Assembly: GCF_031143425.1 (NCBI RefSeq)
Contig: NC_090441.1
Coordinates: 225,056,928-225,120,927, forward strand
DNA length: 64,000 nt
Direction of reading: 5' to 3'
From: Pleurodeles waltl
Lineage: Eukaryota; Chordata; Amphibia; Caudata; Salamandridae
The translations under genes and the position numbers were made by a program. The notes under the pieces were generated by a model. It did not search any database and had not been told where the DNA came from. It was given only the letters and a program-made list of their open reading frames with translations. Positions 1 through 10,383 of the stretch are shown in pieces. How positions within the stretch are numbered: the stretch's first letter is position 1; each line of letters begins with the position of its first letter.

Positions 1-737
1 TTTTTTTTCCCCTGGGGCCTGAAGGGTTGGGGACTGTTTTTTTAAATTGTGTGTTGAGTCTGAACTGGTGCCACAATATGTCCCCCCAGTAAAAAAGCAG
101 TACTTCTGCACGATCCACAAACTTGTGTTTCCTGTCCCTGTTTGGGGGCTAATCTGACATACTTGATCATGCTGCTATGGGTTCCCAGTCCTGCTCCGGC
201 ACTCTGGTTCTGTGTGAATGTGGCCCTATGTGTCCAGGGATGAACACCACTACCTGCACCTACTTTGTTGATACACCACAGTCTACTACGATATAAGTAC
301 CGTATGCTGAACACATGTACCATGATGCAAAGGGCCAAACTGTGAAGGGCATTAATGTATTGTAGCGTATGTCTATAAACTCTCCCATTGCTCCATTTGA
401 CTTCCTGCTCTCTTCACTTCTGTTTGTATATGTTACACATGATTGACCTTGTCTACTGCTCTGAGTGTGGATTTAATACTCCAAATGCAGATTCTATGCT
501 TTGAGTGCAGAGATTACGTTCCAGGTGAAGAGAATATGTACCGGGAGCAGATAATCTGCACTCAGGACGTAGAGTCCAAAGACAGGCTGAAACACAATTA
601 ATTTCCACAAGAAATGACACAGAAGATCTGCAGGACAGGAAGTTCATGACAGGAAGTTGCAGGAAACTATTTTATTGTCATTCTGAGTCATCCCCACCTA
701 CAGATAGGATGCTCTGTGTATCCTGACTCCCCCCAAA
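1..737. other. No gene recognised
   Basis: Mixed-composition sequence beginning with a T-rich run. Short open frames occur on both strands, but none shows a family motif, splice context or repeat match elsewhere in the window. Probably intergenic or intronic. Confidence 0.5.
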
Positions 738-1013
738 ATGTCTGAGGGCGTTGATGAGAGGGAACTCCCCTTCAGTGAGGCTGAATTGGACATTTTAGCT
801 GGGGGGAGGGTGCTGGATAGTTACTTTCAGCTTTCTGGGGGTCCTTAGGACCAGCTGAGCAATGCAGTGCACGCCCGACTCTGGCCTGACATTAAGCAGT
901 GCTGCAGTGCAGAGGGCATGTACCACCAGCAGGCCAGGACATGCTTCAAGCACTGGGAGGGCCTGAAACATTGGACCCAACTGAGGGCCCAGGAAATGAT
1001 GTTCCGCATGTGA
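738..1013 (+). pseudogene. Myb/SANT-like DNA-binding domain fragment (Harbinger-accessory type)
   Basis: From the ATG at 738 the frame runs to a stop at 1011-1013, interrupted by an in-frame TAG at 846-848. The conceptual product starts MSEGVDERELPFSEAELDIL and, after the stop, contains RLWPDIKQ and a segment CFKHWEGLKHW. This order (acidic lead, F-x-E-x-E-L helix, central RLW helix, C-x-K-x-W-E-x-L-K/R-x-W recognition helix) matches the Myb/SANT-like trihelix domain of amphibian and fish proteins related to the Harbinger transposon accessory protein. The domain is about the right length (about 85 residues) but broken by one nonsense codon, with no flanking exon I can recognise. It could be a processed copy or remnant of an autonomous Harbinger element. 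The family call is inference from motif spacing. Confidence 0.5.
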
Positions 1014-2073
1014 CCTGGTTTGTGTACACCTACACGTGACAACTCACACTGTGGCATTGAGGTGTTAAATGCAGATGTGAAATGCACAAGCAAACTCACC
1101 GGTTCCAACCACAGTTCTAGGTGGCATTGAGGTCACCCTTGATGTCAGCTGCTGGACCGGGCTCCTTGAGTTTGTTGCAGAAGATATGGTCCTTGATCCA
1201 GCAGCTTGTGAAAGAAGTGACACCATAGTTAATGTCCTGTATGAGTTATATGTAAAAATGCACACTTGACACACACATCACTGATTATGTTGGATACATT
1301 TTAAACACCAACTTCATATGTAATGCTGAAGTGGCAATATCTTCTCATCCCCTTCCACAAGGATCTGTTATTGTACATGGGTAGGGTATCAATAGTCTAC
1401 AACACTATAAGGCACACTTACGTGCTGGATGGACAGCAGTGGGTTTGACTGTTGCAGCCAGGATGTCTCCTAAACCCCTGGATGATGTCATCCATATCAC
1501 TGAAGTAATCCTGGCAGCAGCTGTTATGTGACATACATGTCCATAACTAAGTGCAAAGGATGATGCTGATGATTTTATATGTACAGGTCAGAGATATGGA
1601 CAAGTAATTCACAAGTTACAGGCAGCCCTCATATCAACCAGTAATCACACATACATGCAAACATGTATTTGGAAGTTACTGAGAGCTACAGGATGGAAAC
1701 GGCTAGGGTGTCCTGTACTGCCGACTTTGACACACCTCTATTTTTAGGGGCATCATGCATCCTACATATTTTGATAGGTCAACATTGCCCATTGTGGACT
1801 GTGAAGTCAGCAATTTCTCTTGCTGTGCACTCTTCTTTTGGCTTCTGTTCACAAGGTACGTGAACAATATCTTGGTTTATTTTACCTGACACTGGGTATG
1901 GTTATGTTCAGCACACATCCTGAAGTCCTGTATTCCAAGGATTACTCATTTGTGATTATGGATAAAGGGAGGCAAAGTAAAATAAATATTGGTCTGGGTT
2001 CACACAATTTGGTCAAGTGGAGAAGCTGGGCTTTTCCCCGCCTTTACTAGTTTCATGTTGTGCAGTTCAACCA
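1014..2073. other. No gene recognised
   Basis: No open frame with family motifs and no match to other repeats in the window. The stretch just after the Myb/SANT-like fragment could hold further decayed exons of that gene, but I cannot support one. Confidence 0.4.
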
Positions 2074-2489
2074 TGTCAGACCTGACAGTCTGAGGGTGGT
2101 CATCCCCCCAACTTTTTGCCTGTCTCCCTCCACTTTTCTGACACTGTTTTTGCTGGTTTGAGGACTCTGCACACTTTACCACTGCTAACCAGTGCTAAAG
2201 TGCAAATGCTCTCTTCCTTAAACATGGTAAAATTGGCTCATTCCCAATTGACATATTTGATTTACTTATAGGTCGCTAGTAAAGTGCACCACATGTGCCC
2301 AGGGCCTGTAAATGAAATGCTACTACTGGGCCCACAGCACTGATTGTGCCACCCACATAAGTAGCCCCTTATCCTGCCACTGCAAGGCCTGTGTGTGCAG
2401 TTTGACTGCCACTTTGACTTGCCATTTAAATGTACTTGCCAAGCCTTTAACTCCCATTTTTTCTACATATAAGTTACCCCTAAGGTAGA
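2074..2489 (+). repeat. LTR-like repeat, family 3, truncated copy
   Basis: Begins TGTCAGACCTG and contains a GGTGGTCATCCCCCC block followed by CTTTTTGCC. The same repeat lies in reverse at 48975-49465, and a related 3' part is at 45600-45910. The opening resembles the start of LTR families 1 and 2 in this window. It ends abruptly at 2489 where the family-1 LTR begins. Confidence 0.55.
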
Positions 2490-4847
2490 TGTAGGAAAGT
2501 ACCATCTTGCCTGGCATGTTACCCCCATATTTCACTGTATATATGTTGTTTTAGTGTATGTGTCACTGGGACCTTGCCAGCCAGGGCACCAGTGCTCATA
2601 AGTGTGCCCTGTATGTGTTCCCTGTGTGATGACTAACTGTCTCACTGAGGCTCTGCTAACCAGAACCTCAGTGGTTATGCTTTCTCTGCTTTCCAAATTG
2701 TCACTAACAGGCTAGTGACCAATTTCACCAATTCACATTGGCATTCTGGAACACCCTTATAATTCCCTAGTATATGGTACTGAGGTACCCAGTGTATTGG
2801 GGTTCCAGGAGATCCCTATGGGCTGCAGCATTTCTTTTGCCACCCATAGGGAGATCTGACAAATCTTAGACAGGCCTGCCAGTGCAGCCTGAGTGACATA
2901 ACGTCCACGTTATTTCACAGCCATTTACCACTGCACTGAAGTAACTTATAAGTTACCTATATGTCTAACCTTCACCTGGTGAAGGTTGGGTGCAAAGTTA
3001 CTTAGTGTGTGGGCACCCTGGCACTATCCAAGGTGCCCCCACATCGTTCAGGGCAAATTCCCCGGACTTTGTGAGTGCGGGGACACCATTTCACGCGTGC
3101 ACTATACATAGGTCACTACCTATGTGTAGCGTCACAATGGTAACTCCGAACATGGCCATGTAACATGTCTAAGATCATGGAATTGTCACCCCAATGCCAT
3201 TCTGGCATTGGGGAGACAATTCCATGATCACCCGGGTCTCTAGCACAGAACCCGGGTACTGCCAAACTGCCTTTCCAGGGTCTCCACTGCAGCTGCTGCC
3301 AACCCCTCAGACAGGTTTCTGCCCTCCTGGGGTCCAGGCAGCCCTGGCCCAGGAAGGCAGAACAAAGGATTTCCTCTGAGAGAGGGTGTGACACCCTCTC
3401 CCTTTGGAAATAGGTGTGATGGCTGGGGAGGAGTAGCCTCCCCCAGCCTCTGGAAATGCTTTGATGGGCACAGATGCTGCCCATCTCTGCATAAGCCAGT
3501 CTACACCGGTTTAGGGATACCCCAGCACATCTCTGGCACAAAACTGGACAAAGGAAAGGGGAGTGACCACTCCCCTGACCTGCACCTCCCAGGGGAGGTG
3601 CCCAGAGCTCCTCCAGTGTACCCCAGACCTCTGCCATCTTGGAAACAGAGGTGTTGCTGGCACACTGGACTGCTCTGAGTGGCCAGTGCCATCAGGTGAC
3701 GTCAGAGACTCCTTCTGATAGGCTCTTACCTTTCTTACTAGCCTATCCTCCTTCCTAGGTAGCCAAACCTCCTTTTCTGGCTATTTAGGGTCTCTGCTTT
3801 GGGGAATTCTTCAGATACCGAATGCAAGAGCTCACCAGAGTTCCTCTGCATCTCCCTCTTCACCTTCTGCCAAAGGATCGACCACTGACTGCTCAGGACG
3901 CCTGCAAAACCGCAACAAAGTAGCAAAGACGACTACTGCAACTTTGTATCGCTTCATCCTGCCGGCTTTCTCGACTGTTTCCTGGTGGTGCATGCTCTGG
4001 GGGTAGCCTGCCTCCTTCTTGCCTCCAAAGGGGAAGTTCCTAGTCCTCTTCGTTCTTGCAAAACACCAAGCTTCTTCCATCCGGTGGCAGCTTCCTTGCA
4101 CCCTCGGCTGGCATTTCCTGGGCTCCTGCCCACTCTCGACACTGTCGCGACTCTTGGACTTGGTCCCCTTGTCTTACAGGTACTCAGGTCCGGAAATCCA
4201 CTGATGTTGCATTGCTGGTGTTGGTTTTCCTTGCAGAATCCCCGTATCATGACTTCTGTGCTCTCTGGGGGTAGTAGGTGCACTTTACACCTACCTTTGA
4301 GGGTCTTGGGGTGGGCTATTTTTCTAACCCTCACTGTTTTTTTACAGTCCCAGCGATCCTCTACAAGCTCACATAGGTTTGGGGTCCATATTTGGTTCGC
4401 ATTCCACTTTTGGAGTATATGGTTTGTGTTGCCCCTATTCCTATGTGCTCCTATTGCAATCTACTGTAACTTTAGATTGCTTGCATTGCTTCCTTTTGCT
4501 ATTATATGCATAATTTTGGTTTGTGTACATATATCTTGTGTATATATCTTATCCTCATCCTGAGGGTGCTCACTGAGATGCTTTCGGCATATTGTCATAA
4601 AAATAAAGTACCTTTATTTTAAGTATATCTGTGCATTGTGTTTTCTTATGATATTGTGCATATGACACCAGTGGTATAGTAGGAGCTTTGCATGTCTCCT
4701 AGTTCAGCCTAAGCTGCTTTGCCATAGCTACCTTCTATCAGCCTAAGCTGCTAGAAACACCTCTTCTACAATAATAAGGGATAACTGGACCTGGCACAAG
4801 GTGTAAGTACCTCTGGGACCCACTACAAGCCAGACCAGCCTCCTACA
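2490..4847 (+). mobile_element. Solo LTR, family 1, copy A (TGTAGGAAAGTACC...CCTCCTACA)
   Basis: This 2358-bp unit starts TGTAGGAAAGTACCATC and ends CAGCCTCCTACA, the TG...CA termini with short inverted ends of an LTR. The same unit recurs at 54700-58719 (interrupted), 55370-58187 (reverse), 59854-62163 (3' truncated) and from 62373 (reverse, interrupted). Compared with the 2818-bp reverse copy, this one lacks an internal block near 4018 (present in copy 59854-62163 at about 61378-61995). AATAAA at 4602-4607 lies about 240 bp before the end, as expected for an LTR poly(A) signal, which fixes the orientation. A hairpin (arms 3173-3187 and 3215-3229) and an antisense open frame (3116-3637) lie inside. 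The flanks (gtaga / cctag) do not match, so no TSD is visible. Confidence 0.8.
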
Positions 4848-5469
4848 CCTAGTCAGCAGCCTCATGGTACCCTGGCCTGTGGTGTACTGAGAATTACAGA
4901 GTTGGTGAGCTTGTTTGCAAGATAAGTGGGGATGCTGGCCGCAATATATTTGCAAATGATACTGGTTAATGAAAGCTGGTTTTAAAGATAGTGTGGGCTT
5001 ACAAGGGGAGCCAATAGGGATACAGTGATGTCATTATATCTTCTCTGGCCCTGGATAAGATGTGCAGTGGCATGTTGGATGCTCTAGAAGGTACCAGTGG
5101 TGACTCTGGGAGGCCACGGAGCAGGGTGTTTCCATCACCCTGATGTAATAGTATAATGGCTTGAGCAGTAGTTCTGAAGCCTTTTTATGGAAGAACACGG
5201 TTCCACTTTCAGAGGGTGAGATTGGTGTTAATTGGGAATCCAAGTAAATTAGAATTCAATCAAAGTTGCATGTTCAAAGCTCTCAAGCTTCGTGTAATTG
5301 AGCAAGTTGGTACTGTTTCTTGTTTGTTGTTCTTGGAAGATAGCAGGAATTTTGAGGTGGTTGGGTTGAGCATAAGGTAAGTGTTAGGCAACCAGGTAAG
5401 GGTTGGTGGGCTCTGCATGTGACAGGGATATTCTGGAACCTACCCAAGTGAACAAACTGTTATCAGTTG
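4848..5469 (-). mobile_element. Probable extension of L2-like LINE relic
   Basis: Downstream on the minus strand of the RT motif at 5470-5590. Frames such as that at 5034-5243 stay partly open, but no RT motif is clear. Assigned to the LINE by position only. Confidence 0.25.
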
Positions 5470-5590
5470 AAAAGGTAGGAGGAGAACCAGTCAAGGCCAC
5501 TGCTGGAGATTCCCATTTGAGACTCCTGGGTGCATAGGAGGGTAGCATAGTCAACGGTGTTAAAGTTAGTTAAGAGGTAGAGTTCATCTT
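5470..5590 (-). pseudogene. L2/CR1-like LINE reverse transcriptase relic
   Basis: On the minus strand one frame reads LLTNFNTVDYATLL, then MGISSSGLDWFSSYL, and stops. This is the motif-A region (LLDLSAAFDTVDH-type) and the following G-I-S-G-x-x-L-x-W-F-x-S-Y-L block typical of L2/CR1/Rex1-group LINE reverse transcriptases. The catalytic aspartate of motif A appears as Asn (F-N-T-V-D). The fragment is old and carries stops on both sides. Other L2-like relics in the window are at 29857-30420 and 33310-33600. Confidence 0.65.
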
Positions 5591-6227
5591 CACCTGTGGG
5601 CAGAAGGGCACCTTCTGGGAAGTGTACGGTGGCAGACTTCAGGCTGCATTGCTGCTTTGTGATCTGAAACCAAAATGGTAGTTGTGCAGTAGATGGCTAG
5701 CATTAATTGATGTTGGAACTTTCCACCTGTTTATGGAGATGTCTGACACTGGGGGCAGAGATCTCACAATAGGAAAACGGACCAATCATTCTTATAACAA
5801 ATAAATTCAAATTATTTTAATGACAAACACGATTGTAAATGCTGCTGTCATCCTCTGCGCTGGCACTTTAGGCTGTGTGATGCACAGTTTTGCTCCATGC
5901 TGCAGAGTTGAGTGTGCCCTGTCCAGCAGAGGTTGTGGGGTGGAAGCGTACCCTTGAAGTACAATGTTCTCTCCCTGGACACACAGAAATCCCACCACAC
6001 ATTAAATGCGTGCTGTGCAATGCAGTGCTCATGCAATGTGTGGGCATTTTGTAAAATGACTCGAGCTCCCCTTGATAGGCATTAGATTCTGACACAAAGC
6101 CCAGTGTGGCTCTTTTAGTAGATCATGGTTTGCATCAGAAACTATGAATGTTTGTGCTGACCTGCCTAAGTAACAACCCCCTTGACGTAAAGTGAAGCAA
6201 GGCAGCGCAAAGCACTTTTCTCACTTT
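5591..6227. other. No gene recognised
   Basis: No family motif seen. It may contain the 5' continuation of the decayed LINE, but frames are closed. A TTT at 6225-6227 forms the left target repeat of the MITE that follows. Confidence 0.35.
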
Positions 6228-6742
6228 GGGGCACATTTAAAAGAAAGTGGTGCATTGGTCTCAATGCCCCACTACTCTTGCATCGCCCCAGCCTCACCTA
6301 ACGACACCATGGTTGTGCCGTATTTGGCATACGGCGCACCATGGTGATCATCAGGACAATAGCATAAATATTTTTGATGTTATTGTGGCGCTTTGCTGTA
6401 CTTGCATCAAAAATGATGATGCTAGTGCAGCAAAGCACAGGGAGGCCCATTGACTAAAATGGTTGTGCCATTTTAACACCTGGTCTGACCAGGCATTACA
6501 AATGATGGAAAAAACGGTTGTAAATTTCACTGCGCCATTTTTTGGGCATCCCTGTGTCGGAACACCCCCATTGCATACATTATGCCTGATGCAGGCATAA
6601 TGTGGAGCAAGGGGTTGCAAAGTGGTGCAATGCACAACTTTGTAAATACGACACAGGGAAAAACACCTTGGCGCTGCCTTTGCCTAAAAAAAATGACACT
6701 ATGGCAGTGCAAGGTGGAGCTAAGGGCTTGTAAAAATGTCCC
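6228..6742. mobile_element. MITE, GGGGCA-type, copy 1
   Basis: The left end GGGGCACATTTAAAAG and the reverse complement of the right end GGGACATTTTTACAAG form imperfect 16-bp terminal inverted repeats, flanked by TTT at 6225-6227 and 6743-6745. A second copy with the same ends and TTT flanks is at 36417-36892. The body holds hairpins, for example arms CATTATGCCTG/CAGGCATAATG around 6579-6603 and a CCATGG...CCATGG palindrome near 6309-6343. It has no coding capacity. The 3-bp target repeat fits a PIF/Harbinger-like non-autonomous element; the superfamily call is inference. Confidence 0.65.
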
Positions 6743-6838
6743 TTTGTGTCGCTTTGTGATGGTGCAAACATTTTGTAAATATGGACTCAAGGTTTTTGCA
6801 CATTCTTGTTTCATATTGACTCCGGTTATATCCAAGCC

Positions 6839-8163
6839 CCGGTCTGTCTGAACAATAAAGTGAGTACCAAACAGGTATGGCCTCAACTTCTTCAGAGCCC
6901 AGACCACAGCAAAGGCCTCCCTCTCTATGGCAGACCAACGCTTTTCTCTAGGGGTCAACCTCCTGCTGATAAAAGCAACAGGTTGATCCTGGCCCTCAGT
7001 ATTAAGCTGTGATAGCACTGCCCCAACCCCCAATTCAGAAGCATCAGTCTGGACTATGAACTTTTTGGAGTAGCAAGGGCTTTTTAGGACAGGTGCAGAG
7101 CACATGGCCTGTTTGATCTCATCAAACGCTTTTTGACAGCTAGCTGTCCACAATACCTTTTTAGGCATCTTCCTACTAGTGAGGTCATTCTTAATAAACC
7201 TCCCATAGTACCCTGTGAGGCCTAAAAAGGCTCTCACCTGGGTTTGAGTTGTAGGGGGAGCCCATTCCAAAATGGTCTGGATCTTCCCCTGTAGTGGTGC
7301 AATCTGTTCCCCACCTACCAGGTGGCCCAGATAAACCACTTTCCCCTGCCCTAACTGGCACTTTGAGGCCTTGATAGTGAGGCCTGCCTTTTTCCGGGCC
7401 TCCAAAACTTTATACAGGTGGACCAGGTGATCATCCCAGCTGGAGCTAAAGACAGCTATATCATCCAGATATGCTGCACTAAAAGCTTTCAACCCTTGCA
7501 CCACTGTGTTCACCAACCTTTGAAAAGTGGCAGGTGCATTTTTCAGACCAAAGGGCATCACAGTGAATTGATAGTGCCCTCCAATGGTTGAAAATACAGT
7601 CCTAGGTTTAGCATCTTCTGATAATTTAATCTGCCAATACCCTGCAGTTAAATCAAAAGTGCTTAGATACTTGGCAGAGGCCAGTGTATCTATCAGCTCA
7701 TCGGCCCTGGGTATAGGGTGAGCATCTGTCTTGGTTACTTGGTTGAGCCCTGTATATTCAACACAAAACCTCATCTCTCTTTTACCATCCTTACTGTGAG
7801 GTTTTGGGACAAGCACCACAGGCTAGCCCATCGGCTTCCTGAAGGCTCAATCACTCCTAAGTCTAACATTTTCTGAACCTCTGGTTTAATGCAGTCCCTG
7901 ACATGGTCAGGCTGCTGATAAATCTTACTTTTGACAGGTAAACTGTCTCTAGTATTGATTGTATGCTCACACCAAGTAGTGGCACCTGGTATCAGTGAGA
8001 TGAGTTCAGAAAACTGACTTAAAAGATTTACACAGTTATCTTTCTGCTCATCAGTAAGACAATCTGCCAGTACTACTTCCTCCACTAAGCCATCAGCTTC
8101 AGTGGTGGAAAAGAGATCAGGGAGAGGGTCACTCTCTTCTTCCTCTCCCTCATCAGTTGCCAT
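6839..8163 (-). pseudogene. Reverse transcriptase-RNase H of Gmr1-like element 1
   Basis: The frame at 7771-8163 carries the pre-RT linker with LADCLTDEQ and KMLDLGVIEPS. The next frame (from 7819) has VEYTGLNQVTKTDAHPIPRA, motif A FDLTAGYWQI, VMPFGLKNAPATFQRLVN, the catalytic YLDD in AAYLDDIAVFSS, then LGLTGYYGRFI. RNase H follows with FIVQTDASELGVGAVLSQ and AIEREAFAVVWALKKLRPYL. Homology stops at TDR near 6839, so the C-terminal part of RNase H is missing; the open frame running on to 6527 reads into the neighbouring MITE. The RT and early RNase H catalytic residues look intact, but a frameshift near 7800 separates linker and RT. The best preserved RT in the window. Confidence 0.9.
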
Positions 8164-9448
8164 GAGCAGAGTGAGATCAGCCCTGTCATAGTAGGGTTTA
8201 GGCGGTTGACATGGAGCACCCTAAAGAGACTCCTGGCAGTGCCCAGGTCTACCAAGTAGGTAACCTCACCCTTTTTCTCAACAATTAGATGGGGTCCACT
8301 CCATTTGTCCTGGAGTGCTCTTGGGGCCACAGGCTCCAATACCCACACCTTCTGTCCTAGGTGGTACTGGGTCAGGACAGACTTCTGGTCATGCCATTGC
8401 TTTTGCAGCTCCTGGCTGGCCTGAAGGTTTTTACTGGCCTTTTTCATGTACTAAGCCATTCTTGATCTTAGGACAAGTACATAATCCACAATGTCCTCTT
8501 TAGGAGCTTTTAAAGGTTGTTCCCAACCCTCCTTAAGAAGTGCAAGGGGACCTCTCAAAGGGTGCCCAAAGAGGAGTTCAAAGGGGCTAAAGCCCCCTCC
8601 TTTTTGGGGTACCTCCCTGTAAGCAAAAAGGAGGCAATATAACAGGACATCCCATCTCCTTCTGAGTTTTTCAGGGATCCCATTATCATACCTTTGAGAG
8701 TTTTATTAAACCTCTTAACCAGAGCATTTGTTTGTGGATGATAAGGAGTAGTGAACTTGTATGTTACCCCACACTCCTCCCACATTGCTTTGAGGTATGC
8801 AGACATGAAGTTACTACCTCTGTCTGACACCACTTCCTTTGGGAAGCCCACCCTGGAAAAGATTCACAGGAGGGCCTTTGCCACTGCAGGAGCTGTAGTG
8901 GTCTTTAAGGGGATAGCTTCAGGATACCTAGTAGCATGGTCCACTACCACAAGGATAAACCTATTACCTGAAGCTGTCGGAAGGTCAAGGGGGCCAACTA
9001 TGTCAACCCCTACTCTTTAAAAGGGCACCCTAACGACTGAAAGGGGAATTAAGGGGGCCTTTGGAGTGCCACCAGTCTTGCCACTGGCTTGGCAGGTCAC
9101 ACAAGAGCGACAAAACTCTTTGGTGTCCTCTGACATATGAGGCAAGTGAAACAGGGGAACAAGTCTGTCCCAAGTTTTACTTTGGCCTAAATGCTCAGCC
9201 AAGGGAATGTCATGTGCCAAGGTAAGATGAAACTCTCTGTACTGCAGAGGGATGACCAATCTCCTGGCAGCTCCATTTTTAGGGTCCCTTGACTCAGTAT
9301 ACAGGAGGTTGTTTTCACAATACACCTTATGGCTATCACTGGCATCCCCATTCTGCTGCTTGACAGCTTTCTGTCTCAAACCCTCTAATGTGGGACAGGT
9401 TTGCTGTGCCACACTCAGCTCTTCCCTAGCAGGCCCCCCTGCACCCAA
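8085..9448 (-). pseudogene. Integrase of Gmr1-like element 1
   Basis: The zinc-binding part (9017-9448) has HLTLAHDIPLAEHLG followed by CRSCVTC, the H-H-C-C pattern, although the usual glycine before the second His is Glu. A nonsense codon at about 9015 separates it from the core, where element 2 has Glu. The core (8555-9016) contains VDIVGPL (first Asp), VVSDRGSNF (second Asp) and HPQTNALVKRFNKT, in which the catalytic Glu of the D,D-35-E triad is Lys. The C-terminal part (8160-8447) has KVWVLEPVAPRALQDKWSGP, a GPY/F-like module, then HVNRLNP. Function would be insertion of the cDNA; this copy cannot be active. It lies directly upstream of RT. Confidence 0.85.
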
Positions 9449-9512
9449 AAGCTCAGCAGTGTCTGCTGCTAGCTCCTCTGGTGTAGGCTTTGCACAGGGA
9501 GACTATTCCTCA

Positions 9513-9561
9513 CTCACAAAGTCCAGGGAAATTGCCCTGAACAATGTGGGGGCACCTTGGC
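9513..9561 (-). repeat. LTR family-1 fragment abutting element 1
   Basis: About 49 bp (CTCACAAAGTCCAGGGAAAT ... GGGGGCACCTTGG) match the family-1 LTR copy at about 57600-57648 in the same orientation. It joins directly to the truncated protease-integrase spacer, so it marks a deletion junction inside one element or a chance juxtaposition. Confidence 0.6.
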
Positions 9562-9803
9562 TATCTCTCTCCAGGTGTCTATCTTGCTCCTTTATTCTCT
9601 TGCTGATCTCTCTCTGTTTATTGGTCTTTCTCTCTGCCTCTGTTTTTTTTCTCATTCCCTCTCATACGTTATGTTCTTCCCTCTCTCCCTTTTTCTCTGA
9701 CTACCTCTCTCTCTCTTGTTCTCTGTCCCTCTCTTTCTCCCTCGCTACCTCCCTTGTTCTCTCTCTCTCCCGCTTTTTCTCAGAGTCTCTCTCTCATTCT
9801 CTC
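9562..9803 (+). repeat. CT-rich microsatellite, left part
   Basis: Almost pure pyrimidine with many CTCT and TCTC runs. The same tract resumes at 15536-15630 on the far side of the L1 insertion, so it was one tract of roughly 340 bp before the insertion. Confidence 0.9.
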
Positions 9804-9816
9804 TCCATCTATCTTT
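9804..9816 (+). repeat. L1 target-site duplication, left (TCCATCTATCTTT)
   Basis: Thirteen bases identical to 15523-15535. They directly flank the poly-T end and the 5' end of the minus-strand L1. Confidence 0.9.
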
Positions 9817-10383
9817 CTTTTTTTTTTAAGGTAAATCAGCTTTATTAAAATCAAAATACATATGGTTCTCATAATATCAATACAAGATATCTGTCACAAC
9901 GATAATGAGATAAACTTGAAAGGAAATGTAAAAGCTGTTTAACATTTTAAAGTGTAAAATGGGCTCATAAAATGAGCTAAAATTAGATTCAGTCAAGAAC
10001 AGAGATAACAAACAATTCATGGCAGCTTAAAATTCTCATAAAATGTACAATTAGTAGAATTGCAAGCAACAGCAGTCAGATAATCAGTCAAAGGTAACCA
10101 GTACAGATCTCTATTTATGGAGGGGCAGCATCAAGAGGTAAAAACAATGTCTAGTCTATGATAGTGGCAGACATTATACCACCAAGCCCTGTAAGAAATG
10201 TTGGATGACTTTTTCCAATTAAGAGTAATTTGCTGAAAGGCTAAAGCTAACATGAGATCCAACAACTTTATATTATCATCATCTGAAAAAAATGTCGGCA
10301 GAGAGGCTACCTAGAAAAAGCACTGAGGGAGATAATTGGGATTGCAAATGAAAAATGGAGGTAAGCTGACACCAAACTTTTCT

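Larger units (their letters stand above)
6839..9512 (-). mobile_element. Gmr1-like Ty3/gypsy retrotransposon, element 1 (internal region, truncated)
   Basis: On the minus strand the order is integrase zinc-binding domain, integrase core, integrase C-terminal module, a linker, reverse transcriptase, RNase H. Integrase therefore precedes RT, the reverse of ordinary Ty3/gypsy and the diagnostic order of Gmr1-like elements. The RT itself is Ty3-like. A second copy with the same order is at 51997-59853. The 5' end is cut in the protease-integrase spacer at about 9512, where it abuts a short LTR family-1 fragment. The 3' end is lost inside RNase H near 6839. Several stops and frameshifts break it. 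Confidence 0.85.

Noticed and set aside
3985..4563. 192-codon + frame inside the LTR with hydrophobic C terminus
   Set aside because: It lies wholly in LTR copy A, is not kept in the other copies at the same extent, and shows no domain; a chance open frame.
7771..9448. Integrase before RT considered as a local inversion or rearrangement
   Set aside because: All domains are on the same strand, the integrase C-terminus runs directly into the RT linker, and element 2 has the same order.
9252..9848. 198-codon + frame rich in Ser and Leu
   Set aside because: It is the translation of the antisense integrase region and the CT microsatellite.
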